Assembly: GCA_905236735.1 (NCBI GenBank) | Contig: CAJOOU010000161.1 | Location: 1 to 34,437 of the forward strand | Length of the DNA stretch: 34,437 nucleotides | Direction: 5' to 3' | From: an uncultured Eubacterium sp. | GTDB taxonomy: Bacteria; Bacillota; Clostridia; Lachnospirales; Lachnospiraceae | In this document: positions 1-9,600 of the stretch, piece by piece | Layout: each line of letters opens with the position of its first letter | Position numbering within the stretch: the first letter of the stretch is position 1 | Program-made: the position numbers and the translations under genes | Notes under the pieces: generated by a model | Seen by the model: the letters and a program-made list of their open reading frames with translations, nothing else | Told to the model about the DNA's origin: nothing | Database searches by the model: none

Positions 1-21
1 TTGAAACAATAGTGAAAAAAT

Positions 22-48
22 TAAAGTATTTACCCGATGTGCCGATAT
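22..48 (+). promoter_or_regulatory. Sigma-28 / SigD (FliA-type) promoter: TAAAGTAT-N11-GCCGATAT
   Basis: ttaaagtatttacccgatgtgccgatataa: TAAA, 15-nt spacer, GCCGATAT; matches the SigD consensus TAAA-N15-GCCGATAT and lies about 40 nt upstream of an RBS (aaaaggagg). Confidence 0.85.
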
Positions 49-92
49 AAGAATTGTAGTAGTAGGTGCATTTGTAAAAGGAGGCGATGTCT

Positions 93-464
93 ATGCCAAT
101 TTCGGGAATCAGTGGATTGTCAAGCGTATATGACATCTCATCTGTTTACGGCAACCCGGTAAGTACAAGTCCGATTTCGGCAATTGATGAAGACACATCT
201 AAAAATCCGGCACTTGTTATTGCCGAGAAAAAACCGGCAGAGCAGATTCAGGCGCCTGACAGAGAGCCTGCTTCGGCGGTGGCAACCGGAGATTTTGCAC
301 AGATGCTTCAGATTCAGGAGGAGATTGTTTCCAACAACGAAGACGGAGCTCTGCCGCCTCAGCTTGCTACCATGGAAGAAGCGCCACAGACTAACTACAA
401 TGACATCATGAATCAAATGATGTCACAATCGTCATTCAACATAGGCAATATAGCCATGGCATAA
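93..464 (+). CDS. Small uncharacterised protein (~123 aa, MPISGISGLSSVYDISSVYG...), putative member of the motility sigma-factor regulon
   Basis: ORF track starts at 87, but the RBS aaaaggagg (76-84) is better spaced for the ATG at 93. Sits behind the SigD-like promoter. Confidence 0.75.
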   Translation: MPISGISGLSSVYDISSVYGNPVSTSPISAIDEDTSKNPALVIAEKKPAEQIQAPDREPASAVATGDFAQMLQIQEEIVSNNEDGALPPQLATMEEAPQTNYNDIMNQMMSQSSFNIGNIAMA

Positions 465-479
465 ACGGGGAGTGACGAG

Positions 480-517
480 AAAAGACCGGGCACGGGAATT
501 TAGTGCCCGGTCTTTTA
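480..517. terminator. Bidirectional intrinsic terminator between convergent genes
   Basis: Perfect 14-bp inverted repeat aaaagaccgggcac / gtgcccggtctttt with a 9-nt loop, A-rich/T-rich flanks on both sides. Confidence 0.9.
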
Positions 518-1801
518 CTTTATGGGGATTTTAACAGTGCTTCTGGTTCCGGAACCGGGGGCACTTTCTATAACGAGTTCTCCTCCGCACAGATATTTAA
601 GGCGCTGTTTAATATTGTTTACGCCAACATGCTGCTTGCCTAAGGTGGCGAGCATAGCTGTGTCAAAGCCTACGCCGTCATCTGAAATATCCACATAGTG
701 AAAGGCGTTGTCCTTGTAGGTGTGAATGGTAAGGGTGCCGCCTTCAAGTTTTTCCATAAGACCATGCTTTATGCTGTTTTCAACAAGAGGTTGAAGAGTC
801 ATTGGAGGAATCCGGTAGTTGTCCGTATCCTCATAATCGTATATTACATTAAGTCTTTCATCAAATCTTTTCTTTTCCATATAAATATAGTGGGATATTA
901 TATCTTTTTCATAGTCTAAATCCACGGTGCTGCTGTAATTAATACTGTTTGTAACGCCTCTTAAGTAGGCAGAAAATTCGTCAACAGCAGTTAAGGCGTC
1001 CTCATTGTCAGGATTTATAAGAGAGCGGATGAGAGCCAGGCAGTTATATATGAAGTGAGGCTGTATCTGCGAGATGAGCAGACGGTTCTGGGTATTTTGA
1101 AGAGCCTGACTCTGAACCCTGACAAGGTTGGCACGGTCTATCATATGCGCTGTAAAAACCAGAATAAATGAGACGGCAATACCAAGGTTAACCAGAGAAA
1201 GCCCGTAAGCAAACATCTGAATTATTGCCATAATAACCGGGAAAAAAGAAAAAGAAATCAGGCTTAATATGGTGATGTCGTTAATGTATTTTCTGTATCT
1301 GAACACAAGGTTTGCGTAGATGAGAAGGCAGGCCAGGGATAAGGAAAAGCATATGATAATGTAGTCATTCCTGTGATAGTAGTTGCCGACATCGAAATAG
1401 TAGTAGAATCCGTTAAATTGGGAAACCACAAGAAGTAAAAGATTTATTACGCATAGTATGCGAATAATTCTGAATGATAATCTGGAGGGTTTTATATCGT
1501 ATTCTTTAAGGATTTCTTCAAAGTAGAACCCGAAAATAACAGTGAGAATAATCTGGGATGCGAATACTATAAAGTTGGAAAGCCTTGTCATAATCATCCC
1601 GACATATGAGTCGTCTCCGCGGAATATGTAGGCAAGAGAATCAAACAAAAGCAGCATAATGGACATGTACATTATATTGCATAATATTGTGGTAGAGCGT
1701 CTGTGAGGCACATTACTAATGGTAAGAAGTACCGCGCAAATCAGGCAGAACATACTGCCCCATATTTCAAGAGATACCTGTACAATACTTATACTGCTCA
1801 T
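515..1801 (-). CDS. Sensor histidine kinase, LytS/YesM-like (His_kinase family) with multi-TM N-terminus
   Basis: H-box region QIQPHFIYNCLALIRSLI, N-box LVENSIKHG, G-box DDGVGF; multiple N-terminal hydrophobic segments. Confidence 0.9.
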   Translation of the reverse strand: MSSISIVQVSLEIWGSMFCLICAVLLTISNVPHRRSTTILCNIMYMSIMLLLFDSLAYIFRGDDSYVGMIMTRLSNFIVFASQIILTVIFGFYFEEILKEYDIKPSRLSFRIIRILCVINLLLLVVSQFNGFYYYFDVGNYYHRNDYIIICFSLSLACLLIYANLVFRYRKYINDITILSLISFSFFPVIMAIIQMFAYGLSLVNLGIAVSFILVFTAHMIDRANLVRVQSQALQNTQNRLLISQIQPHFIYNCLALIRSLINPDNEDALTAVDEFSAYLRGVTNSINYSSTVDLDYEKDIISHYIYMEKKRFDERLNVIYDYEDTDNYRIPPMTLQPLVENSIKHGLMEKLEGGTLTIHTYKDNAFHYVDISDDGVGFDTAMLATLGKQHVGVNNIKQRLKYLCGGELVIESAPGSGTRSTVKIPIK

Positions 1802-1858
1802 AAATCAAACTCCCTGTTGCAAAACGACTGAAATTTGTATAATATTATAAGAGAATTC

Positions 1859-1871
1859 TGCCAATTTGGCA
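1859..1871. promoter_or_regulatory. Candidate operator palindrome TGCCAATTTGGCA in the HK/RR divergent intergenic region
   Basis: Perfect 6-bp arms around a single central T, downstream of an AT-rich TATAAT-like element that reads on both strands (about 1838-1850), upstream of the RR start. Confidence 0.4.
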
Positions 1872-1896
1872 ACTGTCAGACCATAAAGGGGGTTTT

Positions 1897-2676
1897 ATGC
1901 AGTATTTGGTAGTTGATGATGAAAAACTTGTCAGGGGAGCTATTGTCTCGGAGCTGAAAAAAGCGGTACCGGAGGATTCGGAGATATTCGATGCGGAAAA
2001 CTATATAAAGGCTCTTGATATAATCAGGGAGAATGATATATATGTGGCGTTTCTGGACATTAACCTGCCGGTGGTAAACGGAATAGAACTTTCAAAGCAG
2101 ATAGTTGAGATTTCGCCCGAAACCAATATTGTATTTGCTACAGCAAATTCACAGTACTCAGTGGAAGCATGGGAAACAGAGGCGAGCACCTTCCTGCTGA
2201 AACCCATAACAAAAGCAGCAATAGAAAAAGCCATGGAAAAACTCAGAAAACCGAGAAACCACGGAGCAGAGAAAATCAAGGCTCAGTGTTTCGGGAATTT
2301 TGAGTGTTTTTACCACAACAAACCGATTGCGTTTTCCCGCTCGCAGAGCAAGGAATTTCTGGCATATCTGATCGACCGGAAGGGAGCGGAGGTCGGAGCG
2401 GATGAGATAAGGGCTGTGCTCTGGGAGGAAGAAGAAGACAGTGAGGCCAAAAAGAGTTATATAAGAACACTGGCCAGTGACATCAGAAAGAGCCTTCGGG
2501 AAATAGGAATGGAAGATGCCCTTATTCACCGCAAAGGTAATTATTCGGTAAACAGAGAATGTTTTGAATGCGATTATTATGATTATATAGAAGGCAAGCT
2601 GCCCGGGGACAGCTTTACGGGAGAATATATGAGCCGGTATTCCTGGGCTGAAAACACGCTGGCCACACTTATTTAG
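1897..2676 (+). CDS. Response regulator: receiver domain plus winged-helix (OmpR/SARP-like) DNA-binding domain
   Basis: Receiver signature VDDEK...FLDINLP...FATA...LLKPI; C-terminal half FSRSQSKEFLAYLIDRKGAEVGADEIRAVLW...YIRTLASDIRKSL resembles the Trans_reg_C/SARP wHTH; RBS aaaggggg. Confidence 0.88.
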   Translation: MQYLVVDDEKLVRGAIVSELKKAVPEDSEIFDAENYIKALDIIRENDIYVAFLDINLPVVNGIELSKQIVEISPETNIVFATANSQYSVEAWETEASTFLLKPITKAAIEKAMEKLRKPRNHGAEKIKAQCFGNFECFYHNKPIAFSRSQSKEFLAYLIDRKGAEVGADEIRAVLWEEEEDSEAKKSYIRTLASDIRKSLREIGMEDALIHRKGNYSVNRECFECDYYDYIEGKLPGDSFTGEYMSRYSWAENTLATLI

Positions 2677-2712
2677 GAAAAAAAGATGCAAAAAAATGCA
2701 TCTTTTTTTTAT
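2677..2712 (+). terminator. Intrinsic terminator after the response regulator
   Basis: aaaaaaagatgca-aaaaa-tgcatcttttttttat: stem followed by a T-run. Confidence 0.85.
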
Positions 2713-2800
2713 TTGTGCCACATTTGTTGCAGTGACTGTGATAAGATGCTACTACACTAAAAGCAATATGCGAAAGTGGCACTATCAGCAGGGGAGAGAA

Positions 2801-3619
2801 ATGAAAAAAGAATACAGCGTACTTTTACCGGTATACAAGGGAGAGAAACCGGAGTACTTTAAGAAGAGCATAGATTGTATGCTGAAGCAATCCATAAAGC
2901 CTGCAGAGCTGTGGATATTAGAGGACGGGGAGCTTACAGATGAGCTTGAAAACATTGTCAGAGAGTATGAAGGAAAATTCCCCGAAACAATAAAAGTTAA
3001 CAGACATAAGACGCACAGGAAGCTTGGCCTTGTACTTAAAGAAGGAGTAGAACTTGCATCATATGAATACATATCCAGGATGGACTCGGACGACCTCTGT
3101 GAAAGGGAGAGAACAGAGCGGCAGTTTGAAGTATTGGAAAAACATCCGGAGGTAGACATAGTCGGCACGATATATGATGAGTTTTTGCAAGAAGGCGTCA
3201 AAGGGCCGGTAAGGATGCTCCCGGAGAAGCCGGATGAGATTTTAGAATTTGCCCACAAGAGAAACCCGTTTGGACATTCAAGCATTCTGATGAAAAAGCA
3301 GGCGGTAGTTGATGCCGGCAATTACAGAGATTATGAAGGACTTGAGGACTATGACCTGTGGCTTAGGATGTTTTTAAACGGAAGCAAAGGTTATAACATT
3401 CAGGAGGCGCTCGTCCATGTGAGGGCAGGACGGGATTTCTATAACAGGCGGGGTGGGAAAGAATATTTGGCCCGTCAGGAGAAATTCTTTAAAGAATTTA
3501 CCCAAAGAGGATTTTTTACGGAAAGAGAATACAGATACACGATTGGAGTAAGAAGAGTATTTTGCAGACTTCCGGGTTGGGCAAGAAGTTTTTTGTACAA
3601 AACTTTGCTAAGGAAGTAA
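2801..3619 (+). CDS. GT2-family glycosyltransferase
   Basis: YSVLLPVYKGE...SRMDSDDLCERERTERQ...GHSSILMKK. The track start at 2696 lies inside the preceding terminator; ATG 2801 has the RBS ggggagag. Confidence 0.9.
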   Translation: MKKEYSVLLPVYKGEKPEYFKKSIDCMLKQSIKPAELWILEDGELTDELENIVREYEGKFPETIKVNRHKTHRKLGLVLKEGVELASYEYISRMDSDDLCERERTERQFEVLEKHPEVDIVGTIYDEFLQEGVKGPVRMLPEKPDEILEFAHKRNPFGHSSILMKKQAVVDAGNYRDYEGLEDYDLWLRMFLNGSKGYNIQEALVHVRAGRDFYNRRGGKEYLARQEKFFKEFTQRGFFTEREYRYTIGVRRVFCRLPGWARSFLYKTLLRK

Positions 3620-3631
3620 CGGAGGAGCCGT

Positions 3632-6600
3632 ATGAAAACAAAACTCTTGAAAACAGGTAAATTAACAGTTGTGATGGCAGTTCTCGTCGTAGCACTTATG
3701 GCTATGGCTTATTTGGCGTTTATGGCTTCGTTCACAAACAACAAATATACATCAAACGAGACAGGCATAAGCGTAGCGGAGCTTGCAGAAGGTACTTTGC
3801 CAAAAACAAGTATGCTCAGGGTGCAGGACAGGACACAGGTCACTGATTCCGATGTGTTTACAAGCATAGCTGCACTTGAGAGTGTGGATACCGATGTGCT
3901 TAAGGCTAAGGTATACGACATAAGTCTCGTGGACGGAAACGGAAACGAAATGCAGCCTGACGGACCTGTTTTGGTAAGTATCGAGGTACCCGAGGGATTT
4001 AACCCTGACGCACTTGCACTTTACTACATAGAAGACGGCATAGAGGCCATGGAGCAGGTGGATATAGAGGTTAGCGAAGGAGTTATTACCTTTGAAAGAG
4101 ATCATTTCTGTAAGTTCTGTCTTATGTCCACGGCCAACGCTCTTGAGGACAAGGGCAAGGACAACGGCAGCGCAAACCTCAGCTGGTATGTAAACAATGC
4201 AGATGCTGATACATATTATATAACAACAGGTGCTGATTTAAGGGGTCTTGCTTTGGTGTCCAAAGGAAGCGTGAAATTTGATTCGGCAACAGGTATGGTT
4301 AAGTCTGACGGTGACAATACAGCACCTCAGACCAATTTCAGCGGAAAGACAATAATCCTTCTTAATGACGTAACAATGTCTGATACAGAGTGGGAAGGCA
4401 TAGGAAGCAGTGCATATCCTTTTGCCGGCGCATTTGACGGTAACGGCTATGTAATCTATTCTCTTAGCGGAGAGGGTCTGTTTGGCTATATTTCGGCAGG
4501 CGGCACCGTTAAGAATCTGGGTGTGGAGAATGCGGACATCCTCACGAGCAATTCTTCTGTGGGTGTTATCGCAGGAGTAAACAGAGGAAGTGTTTGCAAT
4601 TCTTATGTATATAATTCAACGATCACTCCGACTTTCGGCGGATATGTCGGCGGAGCAATAGGAAGCCTTAATGCAACAGGTACCGTTAAAAATGTATATA
4701 CAGCAGATATTAATATTACAAGAGCAGCTGACACCTCCGGCGTCGTAGCCGACGGATACAGCGAGGAGTCGTGCATAAAAATCTATACTACCTACGGTGA
4801 ATCGCAGGCACAGATAATAACAGCAGAAGAACTCAGAAGTCTTTCTGCTACGCTTAATGAAAATATCGAAAGTCTCGGCGACGGCGCATACTCACAGTGG
4901 CAGCTTTCATCCGGAGGACTTCATCCGGTATTTATGACACACGGTGAGTCATCATATGCCGTTATACATGCGGCAACAGTAATAAACGGTGAGGCCAGTT
5001 CAGAAGAAGCATTTATCTCAGCCGATGAAGAAAACTACGAAACCGAGATTTACTATGATATGTACAACGGATATGCCGGAATAGAGTTTACGGCAAAACC
5101 TTCCGACGAGAACTATACCTTCCTGGGATGGTATGATAATGAAGAAGGAAGAGGAGAGGCAGTAACCAAATCGGAAAAACTTTCCATAGACAGCTATCCG
5201 GGTGAAGACAAACATTATTATGCGGTATATCAGGGCGGACCGTTTATTCTGACTCTTACGACAGACGGACACGGAGTAGCCTACGGCGGAGAAAATGCCG
5301 AATCGGAGATAAGGGTAACAAGAGGCAGCAGCGTTACGGTATATGCAGATGGCAATACAGGATGGGCATTTGCCGGATGGTACAAAGTAGACGAGGAAAC
5401 CGGAGAGATTACAGGAGAGGCACTTTCTACGGACAGAAGTTTCACTTGTGCATATACAGTGGCGCCGGAAGGAAACATGACTCTCAGGGCTGTATTTGAA
5501 GAAGGTCTTTCAATCAGACTTGACTTTGTAGACGGACAGGACAGCTCGTACGGAAATCTTTTCCATATAGGCGGCAACGCAATATTATTGGGAGAGGCTT
5601 TTGAGGTTGATGCAACAGCCAATGCCGGATATGCATTTGAAGGCTGGTACCTTGATGCAGAAGGCACAAATCTTCTTTCAAACGACGCCAATTACAGCAA
5701 GACAATAAGTAACCACAGCGAACTTGAACTCACTATTTATGCAAAGTTTAAAGAGGCAGACAGCCCTTATGCTGAGACGACAGGAGCTGACGGCATAGTT
5801 ATGATAAAAGACCCGACACAGCTTGCCACAAGAGTTATATATCAGTATTCGGGCAGCGTGCCGTATAACTGGCTCGGCTGGACAAAGTTCTGGAGAAACG
5901 GTCAGGGAATTGACGCCAACGGCAATGCCAAGAGCACATGGGAAACCGGATATAACGCCGAAGCATATGCGTGGAACGGCTCAAGCGGATATAAGAGCCT
6001 TTCAAAGGACATTACATCTACAGGAATAATACTTGAGTATCCCGGATATTATTCATTTATTATTTATGATGCATCCGGAAATATAATGAATTTCCAGTGC
6101 ATAGAAGTTACGGAAGATGATTTTTCGACGGAAACTGTATTCCCGTCGATAAGCAAAAAATATTCGACCATCACCTTCCATGATACTCAGGATAATGCGA
6201 ATGAAGTCTATTATCAGCTTACTTCAACAAATACATCGGCGGTCAGCTGCCCCAAGGTATATGAGTCGTGGGCGGGATTTGTTAAAAACGGACAGGAAAC
6301 AGATGTGCTTCCGGTAAACGGATCTAACGGATACAAGACATTAAAGGCGGTTGACTACAGCTTTGACGGACTGAGCATAAAGGTAACTACCGCGGGCTGG
6401 TATACATTCTTCTATAAGTTTGGTGTAAACCAGACAAAGGCAGTATACATCCTGATAACCCAGGAGGATATCGAGGACGGAAAGGGCGGAGTGCCGTCGG
6501 TAAAGGCAAACTACACGATGGGAACTGCCGCATACGCAGTGATTTCCGTAAAGACTCCACCTGTAGACGATGCTACCAAATATGCGGTCAAGTTTACTAA

Positions 6601-9600
6601 CAAGACCACGGGCGCATCGACCATAGTTGATATGTACGGTACATACCAGAGCACAGGAAAAAACTATATAGTTTACAGCAAATCATTAAGCGCGGGAACA
6701 AAATACCTCATCCAGTCTCTGGCATATGTAAACGGAGAATATATAGAAAACGGTGAATCATATACATTTACAACTGCGGATGCAACAGTAGCAAGCAATG
6801 TATCGGGATATTACGGAAACAGTGCGAGCGGCATCTGCTATACAAACAATGCAAACGGAAAACTCAATATGTATGGTGCGAACGGAATAAGGACAACCTA
6901 CGGCACCGGCGGATGGAATCTATACAGAAACAGTGATTCGAGCACGGCCTCACTTTCGGAAAGTGAAAGCGTACAGATTATACCGACTCTTTCAATTATA
7001 AAAGGAACCAGCGGCACTGAGTATGTCAAGCTTACATACCTGCTTAGAAATAATACCAACGCTACAGTAAACGACTACTCTATAGCAATAGGCGCCGATA
7101 CGCAGATAGGCTCACTTGATTCGGCACCGATAGAAAGAACGGATTACGGCCTTCAGATGTCGGACAACAGCGGTAATGTGATGGCTCTTATCGCAAATGC
7201 GGAATCTACTGTAGACGGACTTTACGGCAAGTCAACAACAGCAACCAGCATGTGGTTTGGCAGATACTCGGGTCATACCAGTGCATCAAACAGATATGTA
7301 AATATAACATCTCCGGTATCCGGAGTGGACTCAGCCATGATAGTGGCATGGGCAGGAATGACGCTTGCGCCCGGTGAAGTAAAAGAATGCTCGGTTATCA
7401 TGGGTGTCGTTGGCAGTGGAGTGCTTGTAAACCAGGCTACCATACCTGAGGTATCATCAACAGACGGTAACTTTGAAATAGCATCAAATAATACAGCTAC
7501 GGCAGAAAATATTTTTACATCCGTATACTATGCTTATGTATCAGAAGACCAGGATGCAGCCGAGTGTCCGTTTACATATAACACCACGGCAAACAACCTG
7601 AATACCCTTAAGGCGCAGGGCCTGCAGTATAAGGGCGTAAACGGCAGCACAGGAATAGGAGAGATAAGCGGAGAACTTATAGAAGAAGGTACGGGACAGA
7701 ACAATCTGGTAGATTATGAGGAACCCGGATGGTACACCTTCGTATTTAACTATACAAGCTATGTATATACAGATGCGACATCAAAGCAAATACAGTCATC
7801 GGAAAGAAAGTGCATAGCAGTAAATGTAAAAATAACCGATGAAGACCTCTACGGACATCCGCAGGTAAGAAAGAGTTCAAACAAGCTTCTGGCGTTAAGT
7901 AACGGAGCCAATGCAATATCGGTAGTATATCAGCTCAGCTCACTTGCAGTAGATGAGGACTTCCCGTATCTGTATACGGATTGGGGAGAATATGTGAAAA
8001 ACGGCCGCGGACTGAATGATACACAAAACTCTGAGAAATATATTAACGCCAACACAAGCAGCGGATATCAGGGAACAGGATTCACAGATATCGTAGACGG
8101 GCAGAGCGTAGTAGCCGACAGGAGAACATTTACCATTACTACCCCGGGATGGTATACGGTAATACTTAAATACATTGATGATAACGGAAAGACAAAATCG
8201 GTATATAAATACATAAAGTTTACAGAGAGCGATTTGGCTGGAATATCACCGGATATCGAAAAGACATATTCGACGATAACCTTTAAAGACAACGAAAGTA
8301 AACTCAAATCGGCATACTATCAGCTCACCAGTCTGGACAATATTAATGAGACAGCCTTCCTTAGAGCCTATGCATACGGAGAAGGAACCAACTATACAAC
8401 AGTAGGACAGAGGCTATATAAGAATTCAAACTACCTTACAGACCTTGAAGTGTTCAAGAGAATTGGTCTTTATGCAAGTGCCGAGGACTATGCTAACGGC
8501 AATATGAGCAATGCTCTTATGGGTATAAACGGAGAAGAAGGCTATACCTACTTTAAGACAGCGCCTATGGACGGAGCGTCAATAAGACTTGATACGCCGG
8601 GATGGTACACATTTATATTAAACTATGGTGACGGATACCAGGCTATCAAATATGCATATATATCCGAAGCCGATACACAGCATGTACCGCTTGCAACGGT
8701 GGACCCGGAAACCGGAATCCTTACAATAGATGCAAACGGACATACTGTAAGCGAAGCATATGTACAGTGGACATGCGCATACACGGACGGAGATGATGCA
8801 ATACCTGCAGCAAGCAAGTTCAGCACATGGCACAGATACTATACTCACGGACAGAGCGTTACAGCCAATGACTTTAACAAAGAAGACGGATATAAGGCTG
8901 TTAAGATAGGAACAGATACAAACTCGACCGGACAGCTGGCACTGTACTACAGCGGATGGTATACCTGCTTTATCAGATATGAAGGCGGAGTACAAATCCA
9001 GTATGTATGCCTCGAAGCAGATGGGGATATGCCGGAAATAGTACAGGCAGTCGGCGACGAAGAAGTAAACGGCACAGACAACAGATATATGCTTACTTAT
9101 ACGGACGGTATGACAGGAGCAAACATTGCCAAGTACGCATACGGATATATAGGAAATACGCAGGAAGCTGTTGAAAACGCACTGGCCGGCAAAGAAGGCA
9201 TATACAGCTGGTATGGCATGACAAGAGCCTGCACCGGAGATATAACCGTTGTAACTGAACCTGTGACGCCGGGAGTAAACGGCAGAACCTTTAATATAGT
9301 AGCTGACAAAGCCGGATACTACGCAGTTATGGTATCGGATATATATTACGGAAATCATTATTACATAGCATCAATTACAAACGATGTACCGCTCAGGGAA
9401 GAATCCGATGAGCATGTTCCGAATCTCTATGTGGAGGGCAACAAGGTTGTATCCATCGGCGGAGACGGAGCCGTATATATGAAGGCATCGTCCGATGAGA
9501 CATATACAAAGGGAAGCGAACTTATTATCACAACCGGCGGCAACGGTACTGTGGATGTAATCGATTCGGCAGGAAGAAATTATCGCGTGGCCTATGTGGC

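Noticed and set aside
2158-2721. 187-aa antisense ORF over the response regulator
   Set aside because: Starts inside/near the terminator and overlaps an unmistakable receiver/wHTH CDS.
2696-2800. ORF-track N-terminal extension of the first GT2 (MHLFFICATFVAVTVIRC...)
   Set aside because: Begins within the response-regulator terminator stem; ATG 2801 has an RBS and gives the standard GT2 N-terminus.
5040-5755. Internalin-type invasion protein
   Set aside because: Only InlB B-repeat-like GWY units are seen; there is no LRR region. These units are common in non-pathogenic Firmicutes surface proteins.
8618-9358. 246-aa antisense ORF opposite giant protein 1
   Set aside because: Sits fully inside a long, clearly structured + strand CDS; composition (Cys/Tyr/Ile-rich) is what the reverse strand of its codon usage yields; no RBS or domain signal.
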